Part shown: piece by piece, positions 1-9,695 of the stretch | Position numbering within the stretch: the first letter of the stretch is position 1 | Layout of the letters: each line of letters opens with the position of its first letter | Source of the DNA: Saprospiraceae bacterium | GTDB lineage: Bacteria; Bacteroidota; Bacteroidia; Chitinophagales; Saprospiraceae | DNA length: 64,000 nt | Reading direction: 5' to 3' | Assembly (NCBI GenBank): GCA_016722285.1 | Contig: JADKGI010000001.1 | Coordinates: forward strand, 372,001-436,000 | Position numbers and translations under genes: made by a program | Notes under the pieces: model-generated | Database searches by the model: none | What the model saw: the letters and a program-made list of their open reading frames with translations, nothing else | What the model was told of the DNA's origin: nothing

Positions 1-104
1 GGTGTCTTTATCTGTTTGGAATAATGGGGAAGGATTGCGCTCAATAAACAGACTGTCCTATTTACTATGGCCTGAATGCAATCCTGTCCGTTGAATATTA
101 AATT

Positions 105-659
105 TTAAAACTTCACTTCAACATTCTGACGTTCTGCATCATTGTCTATCTCAAAGAAGTCAAATTTCCCAAAATTAAAACTATTGGCAATCAGATTGGA
201 TGGAAAAGCTTCGACCGCAGTGTTGTTATCTCTAACCAGAGCATTGTAGTATCTGCGGGCATTCTGAAGATGCTCTTCTATATCACCAAGGGAATTTTGC
301 AACTGGATAAAACTTGTGTTAGCCTTGAGATCAGGATAACTCTCCGATAAAGCAAACAATGATTTTAATGTTCCGGACAGCGCATTTTCTGCCTGCACCT
401 GTGCGCCTATATTTCCACTATTGCCTGCTGACATAGCCTGGTTTCTGGCTTGAATAACTTTTTCGAGCGTACCACTTTCGTGAGCTGCGTATCCTTTGAC
501 AGTATTCACCAGGTTAGGGATGAGATCGTACCTTCTTTTGAGCTGGACATCAATACCGCTCCAGGCTTCAAGTACCCGGTTTTTAAGAGAAACAAGTTTG
601 TTGTACATGGACATAACTATGAACCCTGCGACAACGATAATAATTAATAATACAAACAT
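105..659 (-). CDS. lemA: LemA family membrane protein
   Basis: The 184-residue product has one N-terminal membrane segment (about residues 2-18) followed by an all-helical domain. Family hallmarks visible are 'YNKLVSLKNRV', 'RRYDLIPNLV', 'SYPDLKAN' and 'ARRYYNALVRDNN', ending in the usual FNFGKFDFFEIDN-type tail. LemA proteins are inner-membrane proteins with a helical domain outside; their biochemical role is unsettled. In many genomes lemA is followed by TPM-domain genes, but only 104 bases remain downstream here and I recognise nothing in them. The start is an ATG and the length matches the family. Family assignment is secure, function is not. Confidence 0.9.
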   Translation of the reverse strand: MFVLLIIIVVAGFIVMSMYNKLVSLKNRVLEAWSGIDVQLKRRYDLIPNLVNTVKGYAAHESGTLEKVIQARNQAMSAGNSGNIGAQVQAENALSGTLKSLFALSESYPDLKANTSFIQLQNSLGDIEEHLQNARRYYNALVRDNNTAVEAFPSNLIANSFNFGKFDFFEIDNDAERQNVEVKF

Positions 660-781
660 GGTTTTTATTTTTTTTGATACGATTACAAAACAATGAGTAG
701 GATGCGATAGTTCCGGTTTTGGTCAAATGTTATTAAAAACCTGATAAACGAAGGCATAAATACGACACAAGTGCAAATTCC

Positions 782-1996
782 CTATTCCTGTCTTACATAA
801 GAGCTAACCTGCCCTGCTCTCAACGAAGGCAAAAGAGATGCCAGGTATCCAATAACCATGACGGTAACGGTCACTATTAAAAAGTCACCCCACCTCATTT
901 CAATCGGATAAGCATCTATCAAAAATCCATCCGGAATGCTGATGAGTCCATATTGTTTTTGAAGCCAATACAGAATAACACTGAGTACAAAGCCAACAAT
1001 AAGCCCGATCACAGAAATTAATAAGCCAAGTATTAAAAATATTCTTTTTATACCGTCATTTGTTAACCCCATAGATTTAAGGATAGCAATATCCTTTTTC
1101 TTTTCAAGTACAATCATCCAAAGTGAACCCACCAGATTGAAAGCAATAATGAGCAAAGTGAGACATGCTATCAGATAACTTATCCATTTCTCAATATTCA
1201 TTATTTTCAAAAACCCCTCATCCTGCTGATAGCGGTTGCTGATTTTAAATTTTTCACCCAACATGTTTTTGAGGGAAGACATGATTGTTTTTTCTGAAGC
1301 ATTTGTCTGTACTTTTATTTCTATCGCCGAAAAATTGTTTTCCAGATTGAGCAAAGCGTTGACAGCATGGTAGTTGGCCAAAACGTATTGCATATCCACA
1401 TCGCTCCCGACAGAAAATATACCAGATGAGTAAAACTGAAGGGAATTAAAAGGTTTTGCCAATGGCCCTTTGTCATCATCCGAGGGCATATATGCGGTAA
1501 CAGGGGTAAAACCATCAGAAGGGTTTACTGAAAGTTTTGTGTTCATACCCGATCCAAGTACGGCATATTCTATATCTTCCCCGAATTTTGCTGCTCCTGA
1601 AATTAGAGAGGTATCCAAACCTGTTACCTTCATAAAATCCTGATCCACACCCTTGATGATACCTACTTCCTGTGATCCCTTATATTCAAAAAATGATGTT
1701 TCTTCAAGCGTAAAGGCGATCCTTTCTACTCCGGGTATCTTTCTTATGTCATCCCCGTTTACGCTGTCTCTTGAAATATATTTTCCTTCATATAAAGTCA
1801 CTTTTATATCAGGATTAAAATTGCTCAACATGTCAGACAGCAAACTTTCAAAACCATTAAATACGGAAAGTATCAGTATCAATGCAGCGGTACCAATGGA
1901 CATGCCTATTATGGATATCCAGGTGATAATATTGATAGCATTTGTGGTTTTTTTACCAAAAAGATATCGAAAAGCAATAGTTAGTAAAAGCTTCAT
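782..1996 (-). CDS. ABC transporter permease, LolC/LolE (FtsX-like) family
   Basis: A 404-residue membrane protein with the LolC/E plan: one membrane helix near the N-terminus (about 20-45), a large periplasmic domain (about 50-265) and three helices at the C-terminus (about 270-300, 315-350, 370-395) forming the FtsX domain. Typical are 'LEKKKDIAILKSMG' and 'ASLLPSLRAG'. Relatives work with a LolD-type ATPase to extract lipoproteins from the inner membrane. No ATPase gene lies next to it, so the partner must be elsewhere. A TACTTTTG box (minus strand, 2002-2009) sits immediately ahead of the ATG, so the transcript may have almost no leader. Substrate is inferred from family only. Confidence 0.85.
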   Translation of the reverse strand: MKLLLTIAFRYLFGKKTTNAINIITWISIIGMSIGTAALILILSVFNGFESLLSDMLSNFNPDIKVTLYEGKYISRDSVNGDDIRKIPGVERIAFTLEETSFFEYKGSQEVGIIKGVDQDFMKVTGLDTSLISGAAKFGEDIEYAVLGSGMNTKLSVNPSDGFTPVTAYMPSDDDKGPLAKPFNSLQFYSSGIFSVGSDVDMQYVLANYHAVNALLNLENNFSAIEIKVQTNASEKTIMSSLKNMLGEKFKISNRYQQDEGFLKIMNIEKWISYLIACLTLLIIAFNLVGSLWMIVLEKKKDIAILKSMGLTNDGIKRIFLILGLLISVIGLIVGFVLSVILYWLQKQYGLISIPDGFLIDAYPIEMRWGDFLIVTVTVMVIGYLASLLPSLRAGQVSSYVRQE

Positions 1997-2172
1997 GAGC
2001 GCAAAAGTAACAAATAGAACATTTATATACTCCTTATTATTTTCCTATATAGCCATTGTCTGACTAAATAATATAAAATGAACTTGTATAAAACATCTAA
2101 TTTTTACTATTGTAAAGCTAAAATGAATTGATTGTTGAAGACATTGACATTTTTGTCTTAATATAAAATCGA

Positions 2173-2201
2173 TTTGGCAATATAAATTCTTATATCTTTT
2201 G
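2173..2201 (+). promoter_or_regulatory. Possible Bacteroidota-type promoter for the redox operon
   Basis: TTTG at 2173-2176 is followed after 16 bases by TATCTTTTG at 2193-2201, close to the TTTG...TAnnTTTG consensus but with one extra T in the -7 box. It lies 70 bases ahead of the aldehyde dehydrogenase start. Pattern only. Confidence 0.3.
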
Positions 2202-2270
2202 AATTTATCCTTATCTTTATCCCGAATGATACTTTAAAAATCTATTGAATCGCAATCAAAATTATAAGCA

Positions 2271-3707
2271 ATGACAGAAGTAATGGAGCCTATAAAATCC
2301 ATTGAAACGGATATAAAAAGTATAAAAAGAATTTTTGATCTTCAAATTAGAAATCAGTATGAAGTCGGGAAATCCACATCAGGTGAGAGAAGAGCGAAAA
2401 TTGATAAATTTCATAAAACATTCATAAAGTACAGAATAGAAATCAAGGAGGCACTGTACAGAGATTTTAAAAAACATCCTGCTGAGGTAGATATGACGGA
2501 GATATACCCTGTCACAAGCGAAATCAAGCATGCCAAGTCTCAGATTTCTAATTGGATGCGAGATAGAAGTATCCATACCCCAATTGCATTGATAGGGTCA
2601 AGTTCTTACATTAAATATGAGCCCAAAGGAGTTGTTCTCATTATTTCCCCGTGGAACTTTCCGATTAATCTTACTTTTTGCCCTCTTATTTCAGCAATTG
2701 CTGCCGGAAATAATGTGATCATCAAACCTTCAGAACTAACGCCTCATGCATCAGCTATTATGCGAAAAATAGTAGAAGAAGTTTTTGAAGAATCAGAAGT
2801 GGCTGTAATCGAAGGAGGAGTTGAAGTTTCTACGGAATTACTGCGCTTACCATTTAATCATATTTTTTTTACAGGATCACCATCAGTAGGAAAAATAGTC
2901 ATGGAGGCAGCAGCAAAAAATCTTACCTCAGTTACACTCGAACTAGGGGGTAAATCGCCAACAATAGTAGATGAAACGGCTAATATTGAAATAGCCGCAA
3001 AAAGAATAGCGCAAGGCAAATTTGCCAATAATGGCCAGATTTGTATAGCGCCTGATTATGTGTATGTACACGAAAGTAAAAAGGAACTGTTTCTTTCCGC
3101 ATTAAATACATTTATCGGACAGTTTTACGGAGACGACCCATCAAAAGAATCATCATATAATAGAATAGTCAATAAAAGACACCTATTAAGATTACAAGGG
3201 TATATCAGTGATGCCGTCTCCAAAGGTGCTAAAATAATCACAGGTGTAAAAGCTGACAAAGAAGAGAATTACATAGCACCGACCATCATTACGGGCGCCG
3301 ACAAATCATCTGATCTGATGAATAATGAAATTTTTGGTCCAATATTGCCGGTGTTTGCATATAACCAATTAGATGAAGTGGTAAATGAAATTAGGTCAGG
3401 AGAAAAGCCACTGGCAATGTATATATTCAGCTCCAACTCAAAAAATATTGACTACATTCTAAATAATACCAGAGCGGGAGGAGGTTGTATTAATCATTGT
3501 GCAGTACACTACTATAATACAAACCTACCTTTTGGAGGTTCTAATAATAGTGGTATAGGTAAATCTCACGGAATAGAAGGATTTAAAACTTTCTCAAATG
3601 AAAGAGGGATTCTAAAGCAAAATATACCAAATGCCTTGGATTTGCTCGTACCGCCATTCAATAATTTTAAGCAAAGGCTGATAGATTTCACCATTAAGTA
3701 TTTATAA
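2271..3707 (+). CDS. Aldehyde dehydrogenase, ALDH3-like
   Basis: The 478-residue NAD(P)-dependent aldehyde dehydrogenase has the active-site motifs in order: 'IISPWNFP' (cofactor loop), 'TGSPSVGK', 'TLELGGKSPTIVD' with the general-base Glu, 'NNGQICIAPDYV' with the catalytic Cys, and 'NEIFGPILPV'. Length and the lack of a long N-terminal extension fit the class 3 / fatty aldehyde type. A hydrophobic-aromatic C-terminal end ('PPFNNFKQRLIDFTIKYL') could touch membranes, as in fatty aldehyde dehydrogenases; this is inference. The next gene starts 10 bases after the stop, so both are probably co-transcribed with an alcohol-oxidising GMC enzyme, giving a plausible alcohol to aldehyde to acid route. 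A second ATG lies four codons downstream of the chosen start. Confidence 0.9.
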   Translation: MTEVMEPIKSIETDIKSIKRIFDLQIRNQYEVGKSTSGERRAKIDKFHKTFIKYRIEIKEALYRDFKKHPAEVDMTEIYPVTSEIKHAKSQISNWMRDRSIHTPIALIGSSSYIKYEPKGVVLIISPWNFPINLTFCPLISAIAAGNNVIIKPSELTPHASAIMRKIVEEVFEESEVAVIEGGVEVSTELLRLPFNHIFFTGSPSVGKIVMEAAAKNLTSVTLELGGKSPTIVDETANIEIAAKRIAQGKFANNGQICIAPDYVYVHESKKELFLSALNTFIGQFYGDDPSKESSYNRIVNKRHLLRLQGYISDAVSKGAKIITGVKADKEENYIAPTIITGADKSSDLMNNEIFGPILPVFAYNQLDEVVNEIRSGEKPLAMYIFSSNSKNIDYILNNTRAGGGCINHCAVHYYNTNLPFGGSNNSGIGKSHGIEGFKTFSNERGILKQNIPNALDLLVPPFNNFKQRLIDFTIKYL

Positions 3708-3717
3708 TTCTGAATTA

Positions 3718-5306
3718 ATGACAGATCAAAAATACGATTATGATTACGTTATTATCGGAAGCGGATTTGGTGGATCTGTATCAGCTTTAAGGCTTTCTGA
3801 AAAAGGGTATAAAGTGCTGGTCATAGAAAAAGGCAAGTGGTATAAAAACCCGAAAGATTTTGCCAAAACTACATGGAATCTGAAGAAATGGCTGTGGGCA
3901 CCATCATTAGGATTGCAAGGGATACTTAAGCTTACTTTTTTCCGGCACGTTGGTATCGTCAGTGGTACAGCCGTAGGAGGTGGATCTATCGTTTATGCTA
4001 ACACGCTGCCAGTCCCTAAAACTCCCTTTTTTAATTCCGGTCATTGGGCGGGATTGGAAGATTGGGAAAATGAACTGAAGCCATTCTATGATTTGGCAAG
4101 AAAGATGCTGGGTGCGGAAAAACACCCATATACCAGTTACAATGATAAGGTTATGCTGCAACTGGCTGAAGAAATGGGCAAAAAAGAAGATTTTGAAAAA
4201 GCAGACGTGGCGGTTTATTTCGGAAAACCAGGCGTCACCGTTCCGGATCCGTATTTTAATGGTAAAGGCCCTGACCGTACAGGATGTACATTATGTGGCG
4301 GATGTATGGTAGGCTGTCGCTACAACTCCAAAAATACTATGGATAAAAATTATCTTTATTTGGCACAGCAACTCGGTAGTGAAATTATAGCCGAAAAAGA
4401 GGTATTTGATGTAAAGGCATTAAATACAGATGGGAGTGATGGATATGAAATCAGTTACAAAGATTCACTTAAATGGTTTAAGAAAAAGAGCATAGTTAAA
4501 ACCAAAGGGGTCATATTTGCCGGTGGTGTATTGGGTACAGTGGATTTGCTCCTGAAGTTAAAAGAAAAATCACTTCCAAATATTTCTGACACTGTAGGTT
4601 ATGGCATCAGGACAAATTCAGAAAGTTTGATTGGGGTGACTACTTTTCGCAAAGACCTGACATTATCTGATGGAATAGCGATAGGATCGATTGTACATAT
4701 TGACGAAAACCGGCATGTCGAGCCAGTCAGATATTCAGCAGGATCTGGTTTTGGAGGCTTTTTATGGCACCAATGGTACTGGCGGAAAGTATGGCAGGCA
4801 GGTTTTTAGCCATGATAAAAGATTTGTTTATACATCCGTTGGATAATCTTAAGGCTTTCTTTATAGATGACTGGGCTAAGAGAACGCATATATTGCTCTA
4901 TATGGAGAGTATAGATTCCACCCTGAGGTTTAAGAGAAGTCTGTTTGGAGGCATGAAATCTTCGCTTGAAAAAGGGAAGGCACCCTCTGCATTCAACCCG
5001 ATAGCACAAACAATAGCCCGCAGAGTGGCAACCATCATCAACGGAAAACCGATGGTTCTAAGCACCGAAACCCTGTTTGGCATACCCACAACGGCACACA
5101 TACTTGGTGGATCATGTATGGGAAAAGATGTGGACTCAGGCGTAATCGATGCAACGAATCATGTATTTAATTATAAGAATATGATGGTATGTGATGGAAG
5201 TGCCATATCAGCCAACCCGGGTGTAAATCCAAGTCTAAGTATTACTGCAATTACCGAAAGAGCTATGAGTCTGATACCTTCAAATGATCGAATAAATAAA
5301 AATTGA
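3718..5306 (+). CDS. GMC-family FAD oxidoreductase (cholesterol-oxidase-like), frameshifted
   Basis: Two overlapping frames (3718-4809 and 4764-5306) make one GMC oxidoreductase of about 529 residues. The first carries the FAD-binding 'YVIIGSGFGGSVSALRLS' and a cysteine cluster 'CTLCGGCMVGCRYNSKN' seen in the cholesterol-oxidase-like branch. The second carries the C-terminal 'HILGGSCMGKDVDSGVID' and 'GSAISANPGVNPSLSI'. At TTTT 4749-4752 one missing T explains the break: restoring it reads smoothly through '...GSGFWRLFMAPMVLAES...'. The enzyme should oxidise an alcohol group using FAD; the substrate cannot be read from sequence. Neighbours (aldehyde dehydrogenase before, MDR reductase after) support lipid-alcohol or steroid-like metabolism. 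A real inactivating mutation cannot be excluded. Confidence 0.8.
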
Positions 5307-5323
5307 GCAAACCTACCTGATAT

Positions 5324-6298
5324 ATGAAAGCACTTTTATGTAAAACATATGGTCTGCCGGACACTTTATCCCTTGAAGAGATCAATCCGCTGAAAGCATC
5401 GCCCGGTAAAGTGGTCATCACGGTAAGAGCCTGCAGCGTCAACTTTCCGGATACTCTTATCATAAGAAATATGTATCAGTTTAAGCCCGAGTTACCATTT
5501 TCGCCTGGAGGAGAAGTGTCAGGAATCATAAAGGAAACAGGAGAAGGAGTACATCATCTCAAACCAGGAGACCGGGTTTTTGCACTTTGCGGTTGGGGTG
5601 GTATGGCTGAAGAAGTAGAAGTAGATGGGAACCGGGTATTTCCACTTCTTCCGGGGATGGATTTTGTGACCGGGGCATCCGTTATGTACAATTATGGTAC
5701 TTCCTACCATGCGCTAAAAGACCGTGCAAATCTACAAAAAAGTGATACATTGTTGGTCCTGGGTGCAGGGGGTGGCGTAGGACTCGCGGCGGTGGAACTC
5801 GGCAAACTGATGGGAGCCACAGTAATTGCCGCAGCATCGACAGAAGATAAGCTGAAGGTGTGCAAAGAAAAAGGTGCTGATTTTACTATCAATTACTCTG
5901 AAGGGGATTTAAAAGAAAAAGTAAAAATACTCACCAATGGAATAGGAGTGGATGTAGTCTATGATCCGGTGGGAGATAAATATACAGAACCATGTATCAG
6001 ATCTATGGCCTGGAAAGGGAGATATCTGGTAGTTGGGTTTGCAGGAGGCGAGATACCCAGGATACCGCTCAATCTCCCATTGCTCAAAGGTTGTGATATC
6101 GTAGGCGTGTTCTGGGGAAAGTTTGCTGAAAAGGAATCAGCAAAGAATCTGACAAACATCCGGGAACTTGCCGGGTATTTAAAACAAGGCATGCTCAAAC
6201 CGCATATATACAAAACCTATCCTTTAGAAAATGGGCCTGAGTCTATTTCTGATCTTATGGAACGAAGAGTAATTGGAAAAGCGGTAGTGGTGATGTGA
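5324..6298 (+). CDS. NADPH:quinone oxidoreductase-like MDR protein
   Basis: A 324-residue zinc-free medium-chain dehydrogenase/reductase. The N-terminal GroES-like domain shows 'SVNFPDTLIIRNMY' and 'PFSPGGEVSGII'; the nucleotide-binding fold has 'LGAGGGVGLAAVELGKLMG' and 'GADFTINYSEGDL', and 'DVVYDPVGDKYTEP' follows. No structural-zinc cysteines are present, as expected for the quinone oxidoreductase branch. It starts 17 bases after the GMC oxidoreductase and is the likely third gene of that operon. Enzymes of this family reduce quinones or enoyl/enone compounds with NADPH; which applies here is open. Confidence 0.87.
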   Translation: MKALLCKTYGLPDTLSLEEINPLKASPGKVVITVRACSVNFPDTLIIRNMYQFKPELPFSPGGEVSGIIKETGEGVHHLKPGDRVFALCGWGGMAEEVEVDGNRVFPLLPGMDFVTGASVMYNYGTSYHALKDRANLQKSDTLLVLGAGGGVGLAAVELGKLMGATVIAAASTEDKLKVCKEKGADFTINYSEGDLKEKVKILTNGIGVDVVYDPVGDKYTEPCIRSMAWKGRYLVVGFAGGEIPRIPLNLPLLKGCDIVGVFWGKFAEKESAKNLTNIRELAGYLKQGMLKPHIYKTYPLENGPESISDLMERRVIGKAVVVM

Positions 6299-6361
6299 TA
6301 TTTTCCAAAAGCACTTTTTAAGGTGCCATAAGAGGAATCCTGAGTAAAAATGCGCCCTTGT

Positions 6362-6418
6362 TTATTCAGTCCAGACAAATTCTATATTCTGTTTGATATC
6401 AGGATGGCCACTAATTTT
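6362..6418 (-). pseudogene. Remnant of the C-terminus of an OsmC-like gene
   Basis: Read on the minus strand this encodes 'GHPDIKQNIEFVWTE' and a TAA, nearly the same as the end of the intact osmC nearby ('LHPDIKQNIEIVWKIQ'). At DNA level 6370-6412 and 8069-8111 align over 43 bases with four differences and the same orientation. Upstream of 'KISG' the frame runs into a stop and no further OsmC sequence is recognisable. It is therefore a leftover of a duplicated or recombined osmC gene, not a functional ORF. The stretch 6419-6574 shows nothing else I can name. Confidence 0.6.
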
Positions 6419-6574
6419 TTAAAACATTGCAAAATCAGTATTTCACAACCGTGACTGAATAATCCCATAAAATTCAGACATTTTTTAGGGGATCAAAAAT
6501 GGTTATTTTACTCGGAGTCGATCAAGCGTCTGCAATTGAGGAACCCGAACAGATAAATGCAGAAGTCGAAAAGG

Positions 6575-7763
6575 TTATTCAAAAATAATCCTTTTTGCAA
6601 TCCGTTTTTCATTTGATTGAACTTGGACAATAAAAATGCCGCTACCTGTTTTTTCTTTAGAAAGTATAAATTTTGTTTGATGATTATCCTTTGAAGCAAA
6701 TACTTGTTGACCCATCATATTGAAAACAAGGATGTCATATTTGGAGATATCTTTGGTGCTACCAAGGTCAATAATCATTTGTTCGACTGAGGGATTAGGG
6801 TAAATTTTACAATCATCAAGTGAAGAAACGATTTCTTTAGTACCGGATAAGGAAGTTTGATTAAAAAATTCCCAGAAAAAATCTGTAGCTGAAAAAGGGA
6901 AATTAGTGCCATTAGGGTAAATATGGGTCATTCCTTTTACCAGTGATAAAATAAATTTTGCTTGGTTGGCAGGATTGACTAATGTCTCATACGAATAGGA
7001 AACAACTGACGGTGTGCTGACTTTTGTATAAGAATTTGTCAATCCTTCACAGGCCTGCATACGCGTAATGTAAGACATAAGTACCAATAAAATAGAATCA
7101 TTTCTAAATGGTAAAGGAGAGACTCCAAAGATGTTGTAAAATGATCATCTTCAGTTCCGACTACATCCCAAATAGGTATACTTTTTGATGCTTTCATAGA
7201 GTCCAGTTCCTGAAGGATAGAACCAACCCCAGCCACTGCCGCAAATACATCAGGGGCAGTGACAGCCAATTTATGAATCATGGAGCAACCGTTGGAAAAT
7301 CCTGCTGCGAATATCTTTTTACTGTTAATATTATACTTTTGTTTTATAGTGTCAACCATCTGTCGAACAAACTGGACATCATCTTTGAAATTTTGCTGAA
7401 GATTGGGACATTTATCAGCCTGCAGGTCTCCAGTGTTCCAACGGGTTAAAAATACAGGATTATTATCTGGAAAATTCAGGATGCAGTACTTCAGTGATGT
7501 AGGGAAGATGGTAATAAACTTCTCTTTTTCACCTTTTTCTTTCCACCTTGATGAATTATAAAATTGTTCTCCATCACCACTAGTACCGTGAAACATAAAA
7601 ACAACCGGGTAACCACCGTAAGGGCAACGCCACTTGGTTTGACTACAATATATTCTCTGTCCGCACCATCAAGCTTCAAGGTAAAATCGGTTCTTGTCTG
7701 AGCGATAGATAACTGGTTAAATGACAAATAAAAGCATATAAAAAGTTGAATTTTGTATTGCAT
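6575..7763 (-). pseudogene. Secreted PHB-depolymerase/feruloyl-esterase-like hydrolase with T9SS tail, frameshifted twice
   Basis: Three frames join into one protein of about 396 residues. The first (from 7763) gives a signal peptide ending 'LSFNQLSIAQ'. The second gives 'FMFHGTSGDGEQFYNSS' and the nucleophile elbow 'AAGFSNGCS' (G-x-S-x-G) of the PHB depolymerase/LpqC esterase family. The third ends with a type A T9SS sorting domain ('CKIYPNPSVEQM', 'VFNMMGQQVF', 'GSGIFIVQVQ'). One C is missing at each junction (plus-strand G runs at 7622-7624 and about 7117). The repaired text is smooth ('GVAPYGGYPVVFMFHG', 'LESLPLPFRNDSILLVLM'). If intact it would be a cell-surface or secreted serine esterase. 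The segment sits between two copies of the osmC 3' end. Whether the breaks are real or assembly errors is open. Confidence 0.7.
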
Positions 7764-8057
7764 GCTTATATTAATATTTATAATTGTTAAGAGATTAGAA
7801 ACAAAATTAAATATATTAATACAATAAATTCATATTTTTTTAATAAAAATTAAGGATGCATCCTGTCTAAGAAAAAAAAATAGTAAGCAATAGTTCTTTA
7901 ATTAACTCTTCACACTGAATATTAATTATGAGTTCAAAACGGGTAAAATGCAAGAAATATAAATAATGCTTTAATTTGGAAAATTCTAAAGTAAAAACTT
8001 TACTATTTTACATACCAGTTTTATTGATACTAATCATGCCCTTTGTCAAGAGAATAC

Positions 8058-8467
8058 TTATTGAATCTTCCAGACAATTTCTATATTCTGCTTGATATCA
8101 GGATGGAGACTGAATGCAACAGGACACGTAAGGCCGGCTTTTTCCAGGATTTTTTTCTCATGCAGGTATATTTGACAGGAGGCATATTTATCTTTATGTC
8201 CACGCCCGATATTCTTCTCGGATCACTTGCCATATGTTTAGTCACCTCGAGTGTGGCACCGTCTATATTTATATTATGGTTTCTGGCAGCAATGCCCATG
8301 ATGGTGATCATACAAGTACCCAAAGATGTGGCAGTCAGATCTGTGGGCGAAAATGCTTCACCACGACCATTGTTGTCGATCGGAGCATCGGTAATAATAG
8401 TCTGTCCGGATCTGATATGTGTGCACTCCGTTCTTAAATCACCGTTATACACTATTTTTGAAGTCAT
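8058..8467 (-). CDS. OsmC-family peroxiredoxin-like protein, frameshifted near the end
   Basis: OsmC/Ohr-fold protein of about 137 residues. The first frame reads 'MTSKIVYNGDLRTECTHI', then 'GEAFSPTDLTATSLGTC' with the first redox Cys, and 'PPVKYT'. The rest is in the next frame: 'HEKKILEKAGLTCPVAFSL' with the second Cys, ending 'HPDIKQNIEIVWKIQ'. One base is missing near 8161-8166. Family members reduce organic hydroperoxides through the two cysteines, in the cytoplasm. The start overlaps the phoH stop by four bases (ATGA), so both are in one operon. The unrepaired frame ends at 8081 with an unrelated tail, which I treat as an artefact. Confidence 0.8.
8069..8111. repeat. 43-base imperfect direct repeat (second copy at 6370-6412)
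   Basis: The last part of osmC recurs 1.7 kb away in the same orientation, with 39 of 43 bases identical by eye. The two copies bracket the esterase gene. This could be the scar of an insertion or of an unequal recombination that carried an osmC tail. Confidence 0.7.
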
Positions 8468-9519
8468 AGCAGGTCTTGTTTTATTTCATTAATAGGGAAG
8501 TTATCATCTTTTTGCGCCACTCTTGAGGCATCTTTTGCTTCTCTTATTCTGATCCTTTCTGCTTCATCTTCTTCATCTGCCAAATCGTATGATTTGATGA
8601 TTTCTTTGACCAGACGATGTCTGACCACATCTTCAGAACTGAGATATATCTGTCCGATACCTTCAATCGGCGCTAAAATTTGCAAAGCTTTTCTTAATCC
8701 GGATTTTTGGTGACCGGGTAAGTCTATCTGGGATAAATCCCCCGTGACAATGGCTTTAGCACTTGGGCCTATCCTGGTCAAAAACATCTTGAGCTGGGTT
8801 GTAGTACAGTTTTGAGCCTCGTCCAGTATGATAAAAGCATGATCAAGGGTGCGGCCTCTCATAAATGCGAGCGGCGCTACTTCAATAATGCGGTTAGTAA
8901 TAAAAAAATTGAGCTTTTCAGCAGGAAGCATGTCATCCAAAGCATCATAGAGAGGGCGTAAGTAAGGATCAACTTTTTCTTTCATGTCTCCAGGTAAAAA
9001 TCCCAGATGTTCGCCTGCTTCCACAGCAGGACGTGTCAGGATGATCTTTTTTACCAGCCTTGACTTGAGGGCCCGAATAGCCAGAGCAACTGCCGTATAT
9101 GTTTTACCGGTTCCGGCTGGCCCTACAGCAAATACGATATCATTTGATTCACTGCATTCCACCAGCAATTTCTGATTTTTGGTCTTGGCTTTGATCGGAG
9201 AGCCGTTTTTTCCATAAACGATGACACCTCCGGATGAATGCTGGCTTATCTTGTTGTCAGCCGCATGATCACTTAAGAGAAGGTCCTCCACCACTTGCGT
9301 AGAAAATTCGTGCCTTTCCTGAATCATTCTAACCATGATCTCAAGTTTGGATTTTACTACTTCAGTTCCCTTTTTTTCACCTTTTAGTTTGACCTGATTT
9401 CCTCTGGATGTTATCTGTACATCCGGGTATGCCTTTTTCAGAAGGTTTAGTTTATTATTGTTTTCACCATACAGATCCAAAGGATCTATACCATCAATAG
9501 TTAATATTACTTCACTCAA
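8464..9519 (-). CDS. phoH: PhoH-like ATPase
   Basis: A 351-residue PhoH-family NTPase. N-terminal region (about 1-110) is the KH/R3H-like RNA-binding part of the bacterial PhoH/PhoL branch; the core has Walker A 'GPAGTGKTYTAVALA', 'LTRPAVEAGEHLGFLPGD' and Walker B 'AFIILDEAQNCT', then 'GDLSQIDLP' and 'DVVRHRLVKEII'. Members are cytoplasmic and linked to RNA metabolism and ribosome-related stress. A charged C-terminal tail extends beyond the core. The gene leads an operon with osmC. Start is the ATG at 9519; a minus-strand TATTTTTG box at 9629-9636 could be its -7 element. Confidence 0.9.
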   Translation of the reverse strand: MSEVILTIDGIDPLDLYGENNNKLNLLKKAYPDVQITSRGNQVKLKGEKKGTEVVKSKLEIMVRMIQERHEFSTQVVEDLLLSDHAADNKISQHSSGGVIVYGKNGSPIKAKTKNQKLLVECSESNDIVFAVGPAGTGKTYTAVALAIRALKSRLVKKIILTRPAVEAGEHLGFLPGDMKEKVDPYLRPLYDALDDMLPAEKLNFFITNRIIEVAPLAFMRGRTLDHAFIILDEAQNCTTTQLKMFLTRIGPSAKAIVTGDLSQIDLPGHQKSGLRKALQILAPIEGIGQIYLSSEDVVRHRLVKEIIKSYDLADEEDEAERIRIREAKDASRVAQKDDNFPINEIKQDLL

Positions 9520-9695
9520 TATGATTATAAAATTTTAAATTATGATGTTAAATGCTGAAAATCAGCTAACAAAAGATTTATACATGATTAAATATTTTAA
9601 TATATTAATCGATTTCTGTTTCTTTGCACAAAAATATCGGGATTTATTTAATATCCTGAATTGTGGACTTAATTTTTATAAAATAACGACTTTTA

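Noticed and set aside
1..104. End of a gene or a TPM-domain gene next to lemA
   Set aside because: Too short and no recognisable residues in any frame.
3907..4161. Many antisense or shifted open frames inside known genes, for example this one and 54681-55115
   Set aside because: They lie wholly within genes with strong family evidence and show no family features themselves.
4749..4764. Programmed frameshifting in the GMC oxidoreductase
   Set aside because: No slippery heptamer or downstream structure; a missing T in a short run, as in several other genes, is simpler.
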